The position numbers and the translations under genes are program-made. A DNA stretch of 34,590 nt, taken from assembly GCA_014860455.1 (NCBI GenBank), contig JACZJQ010000282.1:1-34590 (forward strand), given 5' to 3'. The notes beneath the pieces are model-generated. The model saw only the letters and a program-made list of their open reading frames with translations, had not been told where the DNA came from and searched no databases. How positions within the stretch are numbered: the first letter of the stretch is position 1; each line of letters begins with the position of its first letter. The DNA is from Bryobacteraceae bacterium. GTDB lineage: Bacteria; Acidobacteriota; Terriglobia; Bryobacterales; Bryobacteraceae. Positions 1 through 8,131 of this stretch are shown piece by piece.

Positions 1-1779
1 TGGATTAGCGACTTCGGGTTGCCAGTGGTTCATGGCGTGACGAACGATGTCGACACCCCAGCGGAATTCGTGTGCGCCCATCACCTTGGAGAAATTCGTC
101 GTGTAGGTGTAGCTGCGGTCCTGATAGAAGTTAGGGTTGGAACCCTGGCAGTTGCCCCAGCCGGTGAGGCCGTTATTGATACAGGGCTGGCCCGAGTATC
201 GAATATCGTCTGCGAAGGCCTTGCCGCCATTGGTGCCGGGGATGCCCCAGACTTCCGAACCCCAGTTCTTGCCGTAGTCAGGACCCGTGGCGATGTTCTT
301 GAAGCGGGTATGGCCGAACACGCCGTCGATGAGGAAGGTCGGCGACAACGTGAAGTTGAAACCGAAGCTGGGCATTCTGATGCCAACATCCGCCAGCCCC
401 ATCTGCCCAAGTGCCGGGCCGGTGAGTTCGCCGAGTGCTCCTACTCCCTCGACTGGCGCATTCATGTGGGAATACTTGCCCCAGATCATGAGCTTGGTGT
501 TGACGTTGTAATTCATCTTGTAGTCGTACTGGTCGCGCGTCAGTTTGAGTGTGGTGGAACTGAAGTAGTTGCCCGACAGGCCGTAAGTGTCGGTGGCCTG
601 CTGGTTGGGCATCGGCGCCAATTGCTGGACCTTCAGCCAAGTTGGAGAGAATCGGGCTGAGGGGATCTGATTGTTGGCGAACGGGACACGTGCGGAACCA
701 TCGGGATTCCCAGTGGATGGGTCATAGATATTGCCCAGGCCCGCGTAAGCGGCGAAGTTGCCTTCACGCATGTCGGCGCGAGGAACGCTGGAGTTGGCGA
801 ACACGCCGGTGCGCTGCCAGGTGCGCTCGAAGCTGAAGAAGTAGAACAGCTTGTTCTTGATGATCGGCCCGCCAATGGTGCCGCCGGGAATATTCATGAT
901 CGCCTTCGGCAATCTCGGCTTGTTCTCGTTGATCCGATAGAAAAACGGCCTCGCGTACAGGTGCTGGTTGTCGTGATACCAGAAGCCCGAACCGTGAAGT
1001 TGGTTGGTGCCGGATCTCGTAGCAACGGTGACGGCGGCGCCGCCAGCCATGCCCTGCTCGGCGTCAAACGACGATGTGGAGATGTTAACCGTCTCAATCG
1101 CCTCTACCGGCGGGTTGTACAGCGTGTGGTGCGGTAGGCAGATGTAACCATTGATGGCTCCGTCCACGCGCGTGTTGTTGTTGTTGCGGTTGGTCCCGTT
1201 TACATTGGTGCTCAGCGAACGCTGCGGCGAGGCGCCCATCGAGTTTTGCTCGGCGCCGGGCGTCGCGCCAGGAACGAGGTTGATCATACTCTGGTAATTG
1301 CGGTAGGCGGGCAGCGGAAGCTCGACCACCGTCCTCGACGTGATTTCAGCGCGCGTGTCGGAACGGTCAGTCTGCAGCGCTGCGGCGGAGGCCGAAACGG
1401 TCACCTGCTCGCTGATCTGGCCCACCTCCAACTTGGGCTCCTCGCGGGTCACCGTGTTGATGGTCACCTCGATGCCCTTCCGGGTGAGCGTTCTGAATCC
1501 CGGCGCGGCTACCACCATGTCGTACGTCCCTGCCGGGAGGCTGATGACGTTGTACCGGCCCTGCTCATCGGCCTGGACTTCGCGCGACTGGCCCGTTGAC
1601 ATGTTGGTCAGGGTCAGCTTGGCCCCCGGGACAACGGCGCCCGATGGATCTTGTACGGTGCCGACGATCGATCCATACAGGACCTGTCCCGTAACCGGTT
1701 GAGGAGCGACCAGGCTCAAGACAAGTAAAACCAGGAGAATCCCTGGCGTCAGGGCTATGCCCGTGTTGAATTTGCGCAT
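1..1779 (-). CDS. TonB-dependent receptor with carboxypeptidase-regulatory-like domain (partial, C-terminus outside window)
   Basis: Outer-membrane receptor of the Oar-like kind, expected to import large substrates, here probably oligosaccharides. The frame stays open for 593 codons from ATG 1779 to the window edge, so the end of the barrel is missing. A signal peptide covers about residues 1-30 (MRKFNTG followed by a hydrophobic stretch). A Cna-B/CarboxypepD-reg fold follows (about 30-115: GTVQDPSGAVVPGAKLTLTN, then GRYNVISLPAGTYDMVV), then a plug (around VELPLPAYRNYQSMINLVPG) and barrel strands with many aromatic and Asn/Gly residues. A GGAGGTT ribosome site at 1784-1789 lies about 5 nt before the start. 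The GH28 gene lies upstream on the same strand, which suggests a pectin-related cargo. The substrate is inferred; the family call is firm. Confidence 0.9.
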   Translation of the reverse strand, partial: MRKFNTGIALTPGILLVLLVLSLVAPQPVTGQVLYGSIVGTVQDPSGAVVPGAKLTLTNMSTGQSREVQADEQGRYNVISLPAGTYDMVVAAPGFRTLTRKGIEVTINTVTREEPKLEVGQISEQVTVSASAAALQTDRSDTRAEITSRTVVELPLPAYRNYQSMINLVPGATPGAEQNSMGASPQRSLSTNVNGTNRNNNNTRVDGAINGYICLPHHTLYNPPVEAIETVNISTSSFDAEQGMAGGAAVTVATRSGTNQLHGSGFWYHDNQHLYARPFFYRINENKPRLPKAIMNIPGGTIGGPIIKNKLFYFFSFERTWQRTGVFANSSVPRADMREGNFAAYAGLGNIYDPSTGNPDGSARVPFANNQIPSARFSPTWLKVQQLAPMPNQQATDTYGLSGNYFSSTTLKLTRDQYDYKMNYNVNTKLMIWGKYSHMNAPVEGVGALGELTGPALGQMGLADVGIRMPSFGFNFTLSPTFLIDGVFGHTRFKNIATGPDYGKNWGSEVWGIPGTNGGKAFADDIRYSGQPCINNGLTGWGNCQGSNPNFYQDRSYTYTTNFSKVMGAHEFRWGVDIVRHAMNHWQPEVANP

Positions 1780-2105
1780 CCGAACCTCCAAAGATATCCG
1801 AATCCAATGCAGGCGGCTTCAACCAGACCCACTTGCCGCTTCGATGCCAGCGCTGGCTGCGCCAAGCACTGCGACTTCATTGATAACTTTCTGGTTTCCA
1901 GTTCATACCCACCGTTTACTGCAATGTTAGTTTGGTTTACCATGCTGCGGCCTCCAATGCAAGCGTTACTTGAAGCGCGAGACGCGCCGCATGTGATTGA
2001 ACCGTAATGATCGGTATCCGGTTGAGCGCACCAAAAGGCCCGAATCCCGCAACGCCGGCTCGCCAATCCAGCCCCCTCGCCCCCCGTTCCCAGCGCCGGC
2101 AGCGC
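1780..2105. other. Intergenic region upstream of the TonB-dependent receptor
   Basis: No convincing gene. The short open frames here have no domain features and run antisense or into the receptor start. The stretch should hold the receptor promoter. The only clear structure seen is the TGGT-TT-ACCA dyad at 1933-1942. Confidence 0.6.
1931..1943. promoter_or_regulatory. Candidate GntR-type (UxuR/ExuR-like) operator
   Basis: The sequence TTTGGTTTACCAT holds the dyad TGGT-N2-ACCA. Hexuronate regulators of the GntR/FadR subfamily (ExuR, UxuR) bind sites with a TTGGT-N2-ACCAA core. The site is about 155 nt before the receptor start. Neighbouring genes encode a GH28 pectinase and an ExuT-like transporter, which fits uronate control. 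No regulator gene lies in the window, so this is an inference from one site. Confidence 0.35.
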
Positions 2106-3389
2106 TCACCGCACAGGCGCGTTGTCGGTGGTCAGGCCCTCGACATCGGAGAGCGTGATCGGAGGTCTGGCGTCAAGTTGTGCTGTGACGAGTTCGATAT
2201 CGCGGAGCCTCAGGCCCCGAATGTGCCTTCCGTAAATTCCGTATGCCGGCAGCGTGCCGAACATCTTGAACTCCGGATACCTGTCGGCGGACTCTTCCGG
2301 CACACGGCTTGCATCCTCTGCCGTCCCTCCGCCCGCAAACTCCAGCCGCAGATCGTTCAAACTCACGTTCTCGATCCTATGGCCAGGCAGTCCCGCAATC
2401 GCGCATCCGATCATCCCGGCCCCTCTCGCCCGCACGCCGGAAATCGTCACATTTCTCAGCCGCCCAACCGGCTGCTCGGGACCCCCGTCCACTGTTGGCC
2501 TGGCCCGGTCACCAAGCCGAAGAAAGACCGGCGCAACCACGTTTCTCATCGAGACGTTCGAAATGGCAACCCCGTCCATTGTTCCCCCATCCACAATCTC
2601 CAAAGCGATGCCCGCCAGCCGCGTGTCGTAAATCGTGCAGTTCGACAGCACGATCTCTTCGAATCCGCCGTTGGTCTCAGTGCCCAGCTTGAATGCGTTG
2701 CAGTGGCTCGACAACGTGGAGTTGGTCACCGTCACATCCCTGCACGGCTCCATCGTCGTGCTCTTCAACACGATCGCGTCATCGCCAGACGAGATGTCGC
2801 AATCCGAGATGCGTACGCGGCTCGACGAATCGATGTCGATGCCGTCGTTGTTCTGGTTGACGTAGGAGCGAACGGTGATGCCCCGGATCGCCACTCCGTC
2901 GCAGCACAGATAGTGCTGTACCCACATCGGCGAGTCCTTGATTGTGACGCCGCTGATCGACACGTCGCGGCAGCGGATCATCCGGATCATGTACGGCCGC
3001 ACTTTGTACGGCCCCTTGAACGCCGCCCCCTGCCCGTCGATCGTTCCCCTTCCCTCGATCGACACGTTCACCGCGTCTTCGGCATGGATCAGGCTCTTGT
3101 CCGTGTAGTTGTCCGTGTAGCCGCGGACCGGTCCGGCCAACACCTTGTAGTCGGCCAGGTTTCGGCTGCCTTCGATCACCGCGCCCGGTTCCAGCCAGAG
3201 TCGAACGTTCGACCTCATCATTAGCGTGCCCGTCACGTGCCGGCCCGGAGGAATCAAGACAGTCCCGCCCCCGTGCGCGGCAGCAGCGTCGATCAGTTTC
3301 TGCAGTTCCGGTGTCCGCGGCGCAGCCTGCAAAGCAGGAGCGGCGGCCGAAAGTGCGAGGATATCGCGGCGTGTAGGAACGTCATTCAT
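2106..3389 (-). CDS. Glycoside hydrolase family 28 (polygalacturonase-like) protein
   Basis: Secreted beta-helix hydrolase of the pectinase family, 427 residues. The N-terminus (TRRDILALSAAAPAL) looks like a Tat-type export signal. A pectate-lyase-3 style start follows (AAAAHGGGTVLIPPGRHVTGTL, 36-56). The GH28 core is visible: N181-D182-G-I-D185 stands for the NTD motif, and SGDDAIVLKS (201-210) supplies the Asp pair D203/D204. The third motif, usually GHG, reads SSHC (227-230), and the RIK motif reads FKLG (233-236), so the enzyme is probably an exo-acting or rhamnogalacturonan-type member, not a classic endo-polygalacturonase. ATG 3389 is 7 nt after a TATACT box, which suggests a leaderless mRNA. 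It lies upstream of the TonB receptor and divergent from the MFS transporter. Confidence 0.85.
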   Translation of the reverse strand: MNDVPTRRDILALSAAAPALQAAPRTPELQKLIDAAAAHGGGTVLIPPGRHVTGTLMMRSNVRLWLEPGAVIEGSRNLADYKVLAGPVRGYTDNYTDKSLIHAEDAVNVSIEGRGTIDGQGAAFKGPYKVRPYMIRMIRCRDVSISGVTIKDSPMWVQHYLCCDGVAIRGITVRSYVNQNNDGIDIDSSSRVRISDCDISSGDDAIVLKSTTMEPCRDVTVTNSTLSSHCNAFKLGTETNGGFEEIVLSNCTIYDTRLAGIALEIVDGGTMDGVAISNVSMRNVVAPVFLRLGDRARPTVDGGPEQPVGRLRNVTISGVRARGAGMIGCAIAGLPGHRIENVSLNDLRLEFAGGGTAEDASRVPEESADRYPEFKMFGTLPAYGIYGRHIRGLRLRDIELVTAQLDARPPITLSDVEGLTTDNAPVR

Positions 3390-3396
3390 GGCAAAA

Positions 3397-3402
3397 AGTA
3401 TA
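3397..3402 (-). promoter_or_regulatory. -10 box of GH28 gene (probable leaderless start)
   Basis: TATACT on the minus strand ends 7 nt before ATG 3389, so transcription would begin at or next to the start codon. No Shine-Dalgarno sequence is present, and no good -35 was recognised. Confidence 0.45.
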
Positions 3403-3506
3403 TGCCTGGTTCATTCCGGCTGCCATTGTGTCATGATCGTTGGCGGCCATTCGGGCATTCCATCCCGCAGATCTGGAAACCCCACGCCGCCGGTCGTACA
3501 GCGCCC

Positions 3507-4739
3507 ATGAATGACACTCCGCACCCTCCGCATTTTCGATGGACTGTCTGCGCGCTACTGTTCCTCGCCACTACCGTCAACTACATCGACCGCCAGATCC
3601 TCGGCATCCTCGCCGCACCCCTGCAGTCCGAACTCGCCTGGTCCGAGGCCCAGTACGGCCTCATCGTCACCTCATTTCAGGTCGCCTACGCGATCGGCCT
3701 GATATGTTTCGGCCGCGTCATCGACATCGCCGGCACTCGCCTCGGCTACACACTCGCCATCGGCCTGTGGAGCCTCGCGGCCACGGCCCACGGCTTCGTG
3801 CGGTCTGCTGCCGGCTTCGCTGGCGCGCGGTTTGTCCTCGGACTTGGCCAGGCCGGCAACTTCCCTGCTGCCGTCAAAGCCGTCGGCGAATGGTTCGCTC
3901 CGAACGAACGCGCCTTCGCCGTCGGCCTGTTCAACAGCGGTTCCACCGTCGGCGCCATCATCACCCCGTTGCTCGTCCCCTGGATCGCCCTGCGTTACGG
4001 CTGGCAAACCGCGTTCATCGCCACCGGTCTTGCCGGACTGCTTTGGATCCCGCTGTGGCTTCTTCTCTACCGGCGCCCCAGTCCCATCGCACAGCCGTCC
4101 ACAACATCCAGACAATCCGGCTGGCTCACGCTGCTCGCCTACCGTCAAACCTGGGCTCTGCTGATCGCCCGCCTCCTCACCGATCCCGTCTGGTGGTTTT
4201 ATCTCTTCTGGGGGCCTAAGTTCCTCCAGTCGCGTTTCGGTCTCACGCTCGACCAGATCGGCCCGCCCCTGGTCGGCATCTACCTCATCAGCAATGCCGG
4301 CGGACTGTTCGGCGGCTGGCTGTCATCGTTCCTGCTCAAACGCGGCATGAGCGTCAACGCCTCGCGCAAACTCGCCATCCTCGCCTGCGCCCTGCTTGTG
4401 GTTCCCGTTTCGTTCAGTACTCTCCTGTCGAGCACTTGGGCCGCGGTGCTGGTGATCGGATTCGCCGCCGCCGGCCACCAGGGCTGGTCCTCCAACATGT
4501 TCGCCACCATCGCCGACATCTACCCGCCGCACGCAGTTGCCTCGGCCTCCGGACTCTCCGGCTTCGGCGGCGCAGTCGGCGGCATGGCTGCCGCCACGTT
4601 CGTCGGGCTGCTGCTTGAACATACCGCCAGCTATGCCATCCCGTTTGCCTACGCCGGCGTCTCCTACCTGCTCATCCTGCTCATCATCCACATCATGATT
4701 CCCCGCATCGCGCCCATCGAGGAGCCTCGTCATGCCTGA
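3507..4739 (+). CDS. MFS transporter, hexuronate (ExuT-like) family
   Basis: Inner-membrane proton-coupled sugar-acid importer, 410 residues, about 12 membrane helices. The N-terminus carries the anion:cation symporter signature NYIDRQILGILAAPLQSELAW, followed by YGLIVTSFQVAYAIG and the loop-2 region GRVIDIAGTRLGYT. The stretch FVLGLGQAGNFPAAVKAVGEWF and ERAFAVGLFNSGSTVGA match what is known of ExuT and related hexuronate transporters. The frame is open back to 3237, but the family start is ATG 3507; the earlier part is antisense to the GH28 gene. The last 8 bases overlap the URO-D-like gene, so the two are translationally coupled. Expected cargo is galacturonate or glucuronate released by the pectinase; this is inferred from family and context. 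Confidence 0.88.
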   Translation: MNDTPHPPHFRWTVCALLFLATTVNYIDRQILGILAAPLQSELAWSEAQYGLIVTSFQVAYAIGLICFGRVIDIAGTRLGYTLAIGLWSLAATAHGFVRSAAGFAGARFVLGLGQAGNFPAAVKAVGEWFAPNERAFAVGLFNSGSTVGAIITPLLVPWIALRYGWQTAFIATGLAGLLWIPLWLLLYRRPSPIAQPSTTSRQSGWLTLLAYRQTWALLIARLLTDPVWWFYLFWGPKFLQSRFGLTLDQIGPPLVGIYLISNAGGLFGGWLSSFLLKRGMSVNASRKLAILACALLVVPVSFSTLLSSTWAAVLVIGFAAAGHQGWSSNMFATIADIYPPHAVASASGLSGFGGAVGGMAAATFVGLLLEHTASYAIPFAYAGVSYLLILLIIHIMIPRIAPIEEPRHA

Positions 4740-6009
4740 AAGCACCGCCTCCCGCCAGTCCCTTCTCACCGCCCTTGACCATCGCCCGCCAGCCCGCCTG
4801 CCAGTCGATTTTGGCGGCACGTTTGTCAGCGGCATCCATGTCAGTTGCGTCGCCGCGCTACGCCGCCACTACGGTCTTGGCCATGATCCGGTGCGCGTCA
4901 TCGACCCCGGTCAGATGCTTGGCGAAATCACTGAGGATCTCAAACAGATCATCGGCGTCAGCACCGAAGCCGTCCGCGGCCGCATGACTCGCTACGGCTT
5001 CCCGCTGTCCGACTACAAACCCTGGCGCATGGACGACAGTCTGGAGATCCTCGTGCCAGGCGGTTTCAACGTCACCCGCGACGAAAACGGAGGCACACTC
5101 ATCCACCCTTGCGGCGACATCACGCTGCCACCCAGCGCTCTGATGCCGCCCGGAGGCTACTTCTTCGACAGCCTCATCCGCCAGCAGCCCATCGACGAGG
5201 ACCGGCTCGACCCGCGCGACAACCTCGAAGAGTTCACGCCCATCTCGGATGCCGATCTCGCCCATTTCGAGTCCATGGCCCGCGACGCCTCCGCCACCGG
5301 GCGCGCCGTCGTCGCCTCGTTCGGCGGCACTTCGTTCGGCGATATCGCGCTGGTGCCCGGCGCCGGCCTCGCGTTTCCCAAGGGCATCCGCGACGTCACC
5401 GAATGGTACGTCTCCACCCGCTCCCGCCGCTCTTACGTCCAACAGATCTTCGAGGGCCAGTGCGAGATCGCCCTGGCGAATCTCGAACGCATCGCCAGCC
5501 GCATCGGCGATCTGGTCGACGTCATCAACGTCTGCGGCACTGACTTCGGCACGCAGACCTCCTCGTTCTGTTCTGTCTCCACGTTCCAGGAACTTTGGAT
5601 GCCCTACTATAAGCGCGTCAACGCCTGGGTCCACCGCAATACCAACTGGAAGACCTTCAAACACTCCTGCGGCGCCGTCTCGAAGTTCATCCCGTCCATG
5701 ATCGAATGCGGCTTCGACATCCTCAACCCCGTTCAGTGCTCCGCCGCCGGCATGGACCCCGCGACGCTCAAACAGACCTTCGGGCGCGACATCGTCTTCT
5801 GGGGAGGCGGCGTCGACACCCAGCATACGCTGCCCTTCGGCACACCGGCGGAAGTGCGTGAACAGGTGCTGCGGCGCTGCGAAGCCTTCGCGCCCGGCGG
5901 CGGCTTCGTCTTCAACGCCGTCCACAACGTTCAGGCCGGAACCCCCGTGGATAACATCGTCGCCATGATCGACGCCGTCCATGAGTTCAACGGACGCACC
6001 ATCGGCTGA
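4732..6009 (+). CDS. Uroporphyrinogen decarboxylase-like (MtaA/CmuA-type) protein
   Basis: A 425-residue TIM-barrel protein of the URO-D superfamily. It is not the heme enzyme HemE; it looks like the corrinoid/thiol methyltransferase branch. Residues H311-S-C313 and C336 (NPVQC) fit the H-x-C...C zinc site known from MtaA/MtbA-type methyltransferases, and the end carries the family blocks FWGGGVDTQHTLPFGTP and GGGFVFNAVHNVQAGTPVDNI. The start ATG 4732 overlaps the transporter stop by 8 bases. Similar genes occur in sugar-acid loci of Acidobacteriota, Planctomycetota and Verrucomicrobiota, where their job is unsettled. A role with O-methylated sugars or methyl groups from pectin is possible but not shown. 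No corrinoid protein is next to it. Confidence 0.8.
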   Translation: MPESTASRQSLLTALDHRPPARLPVDFGGTFVSGIHVSCVAALRRHYGLGHDPVRVIDPGQMLGEITEDLKQIIGVSTEAVRGRMTRYGFPLSDYKPWRMDDSLEILVPGGFNVTRDENGGTLIHPCGDITLPPSALMPPGGYFFDSLIRQQPIDEDRLDPRDNLEEFTPISDADLAHFESMARDASATGRAVVASFGGTSFGDIALVPGAGLAFPKGIRDVTEWYVSTRSRRSYVQQIFEGQCEIALANLERIASRIGDLVDVINVCGTDFGTQTSSFCSVSTFQELWMPYYKRVNAWVHRNTNWKTFKHSCGAVSKFIPSMIECGFDILNPVQCSAAGMDPATLKQTFGRDIVFWGGGVDTQHTLPFGTPAEVREQVLRRCEAFAPGGGFVFNAVHNVQAGTPVDNIVAMIDAVHEFNGRTIG

Positions 6010-6034
6010 AGAGCAACCCAATCACGCGCCTTGT

Positions 6035-7939
6035 CTACCAGAGCCGCAGTTTGAGATCGCCTGCTCCCGGAGCCCCGAATGGTCCCGCGCGTCTGCTGGC
6101 GCTGCTGTATGGCTTGCCGAAGTAATCAGCGTCGATCACCAGCGGCCGCCCGTCCGTGTCATCGTAGCCAAGTTCTGTAACCATCGTCTTGCCCAGCAAA
6201 TCTGATGTGACGCGCGCCGCGGGCCGTGCCCCGGCCGCCGCATCGAGCGTCAGATGCAGATACACATGCCTGCCCGCTTCCTCCAACTTCAGCTTCGGCT
6301 CGGCCGTCTCCACCACCACCGCATCGGTCTCTTTCGAATACGGCCGCGCGCCGTTCAGATACACATTGCCCCCAGCTTGCGACGGGAACTTCCTCGCGTC
6401 GTAGACCCACAGCCCGTAGCCGCTTGCCTCCTGCGCTCCAGTTGGCTTCTGCGCGCCAGCCTCGGCGATGAAGATGTTGTTGTAGAAACGGTTGTCGCCG
6501 CCCGTGGTCAGCGTCACCCCGGCCAGCGCCGTCGTGTGCGCCCGGTGATAAGGCGTCCAGCGGTTCGGCTCCGGGCGGCTGACAATCCGCCCGCCGAACA
6601 GGTTGTGCGCATAGGCGCCGCCTTCCGACCAGTCGCGCAAACTCACCGGCGACAGGAACACGTTGTTGTCCACAACGAACGGACCGTGATTCACCTCGAC
6701 GAACAAATCGTCCGTCGTGTTGTCGTACAGCAGGTTCGACGTGATCCGCGTGCCCTGCGCCATCCAGTCCATCCAAAGGCCGCGCCCGGCATTGTGGATG
6801 CGGTTGTTCGCAATCAGCACGTCGATCGCGCCATGCAGTTTGATCCCGCCCATCTCGGCGCCGGTGAACTGGCGCTTCGCCCACACGTTGTAGATGTGGT
6901 TCCCCGTAATCCTGCTGAACACCGCGCCAAGGCTGCCCGCGATACCCGCCTGCTCGCAATCGTGAATCGTGTTGTTGCGCACCACATGCGACCCGATGTG
7001 TTCGCGCGACCACCCGGCCTCCAGCGCCCGCAGGATCACCTCGTTGTAGTGTGTCGCGCCGTCCTTCTTCGGATTCCGGATCCAGACGTTATGCCCCGTC
7101 GCCCGCTCTTTGCCCAGCGTCACGCCCGAGCAGCGCGAATCGCTGATCGTGTTGTCTTCGATGATCCAGCCCTTGCTCCAGTGCGTCCCGATGAGTCCCG
7201 GCTGCTCGGCCGTCGGCGCCGCCCACTGTGTCGCTGCGTGACGCATACGGAAGCCCCGAATCGTGATGTAGTTCCGGCCCGGCGCGTCGGGGTAAAAACA
7301 ACTGTCGCGGACCGTGATTTCAACCAACTCCTCGTTCGGACTCTTGCCGTGAAAGTTGGCGTAGATGTGTGTGCTGTTCCCATCTGACTCCGTGAGCCAC
7401 GTCCACACCGATGCCTCGCGGTCCCGCGCATCCACATACGGCTGCGGATTCAACACGTCCTCCATCCGTTGAACCTCATAGAGCGCCTTGCCATTGATGT
7501 AGACCTCGCCCGTGTGATGCGGCCGCCCCTTGCTGGTGAACCAGTCTCCTTCGATCAGATCCCTATACGGGTTGTAATTGCCGAAGAACGAACTCGGCAG
7601 CGTCGCCTTCCACGCCGTCCCCTTGAACGGCTTCCAATCCTTCACAATCTCCGAGCCCTTGATCTCCACCACCTCGCCCGCGGCCGCGCGATAGGTGATG
7701 CGCCGCGCATCTGATTCGCCTCCCCGCGGCGGCGTGATCCGCTCGCGGTATGTGCCCGCGTGGACCGTCACCGTGTCGCCCGCCATCGCCACCCGCGCCG
7801 CTGCCGAGATCGTCCGGTACGGCCTGGCCGGAGATCCGTCGCCAGCGTCGTCCCCTTTCACCGAAACATGATATTCGGCGCCGTGTGTCGCGGGCATGAT
7901 GAGCGAAGTCATCAGCAGCGCTGCGAATCTGATTCTCAT
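6035..7939 (-). CDS. Glycoside hydrolase family 120 beta-xylosidase
   Basis: Predicted exported beta-xylosidase, 634 residues with a signal peptide (1-20, ending THG-AEYHV). It has a DUF1565-type start (HVSVKGDDAGDGSPARPYRTI) and a right-handed beta-helix. The sequence follows, almost block by block, what I recall of Thermoanaerobacterium GH120 XylC: SFFGNYNPYRD, IYANFHGKSPNEE, DSCFYP, QPGLIGTHWSKGWIIEDN, IYNVWAKRQF and GDNRFYNNIF. The two catalytic residues of that family (nucleophile Asp in GLWLDW, acid/base Glu in VFVEVSHGP) correspond here to D391 (GLWMDW) and E415 (LFVEVNHGP). The reading frame continues to 9259, but ATG 7939 has a GAGGT ribosome site (about 7952-7956) and begins the signal peptide. 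It is divergent from the first Gfo/Idh/MocA gene. Confidence 0.88.
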   Translation of the reverse strand: MRIRFAALLMTSLIMPATHGAEYHVSVKGDDAGDGSPARPYRTISAAARVAMAGDTVTVHAGTYRERITPPRGGESDARRITYRAAAGEVVEIKGSEIVKDWKPFKGTAWKATLPSSFFGNYNPYRDLIEGDWFTSKGRPHHTGEVYINGKALYEVQRMEDVLNPQPYVDARDREASVWTWLTESDGNSTHIYANFHGKSPNEELVEITVRDSCFYPDAPGRNYITIRGFRMRHAATQWAAPTAEQPGLIGTHWSKGWIIEDNTISDSRCSGVTLGKERATGHNVWIRNPKKDGATHYNEVILRALEAGWSREHIGSHVVRNNTIHDCEQAGIAGSLGAVFSRITGNHIYNVWAKRQFTGAEMGGIKLHGAIDVLIANNRIHNAGRGLWMDWMAQGTRITSNLLYDNTTDDLFVEVNHGPFVVDNNVFLSPVSLRDWSEGGAYAHNLFGGRIVSRPEPNRWTPYHRAHTTALAGVTLTTGGDNRFYNNIFIAEAGAQKPTGAQEASGYGLWVYDARKFPSQAGGNVYLNGARPYSKETDAVVVETAEPKLKLEEAGRHVYLHLTLDAAAGARPAARVTSDLLGKTMVTELGYDDTDGRPLVIDADYFGKPYSSASRRAGPFGAPGAGDLKLRLW

Positions 7940-7994
7940 TGAGTGTGTACCTCGAACCCTGGCTCGTACGATCCCCACTGGACCGGTCACGGCC

Positions 7995-8000
7995 TTTATA
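7995..8000 (-). promoter_or_regulatory. -10 box of the GH120 gene
   Basis: TATAAA on the minus strand about 55 nt before ATG 7939, in the 192-bp divergent gap (7940-8131). It is the only AT-rich spot in this gap. No clear -35 was seen, so confidence is modest. Confidence 0.35.
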
Positions 8001-8131
8001 TCCCGCCCGGCCCGCGCCTGCAAGCGCCAGCCGCCGCGCCCTGTCCGCAATCGTCCTTCGCACCCGCCCGCACCGCGTTGAGCGTTGCTTCCGGATGTGA
8101 CATGCTTGGCTGTCGAAGCGAGGTCTGTCGC

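Noticed and set aside
2007-3224. 405-codon frame antisense to the GH28 gene
   Set aside because: Arg/His/Pro-rich translation with no domain, shadow of a real GH28 gene.
4858-6021. 387-codon frame antisense to the URO-D-like gene
   Set aside because: Asp/Gly/Ala-rich shadow; the plus-strand frame has full family motifs.
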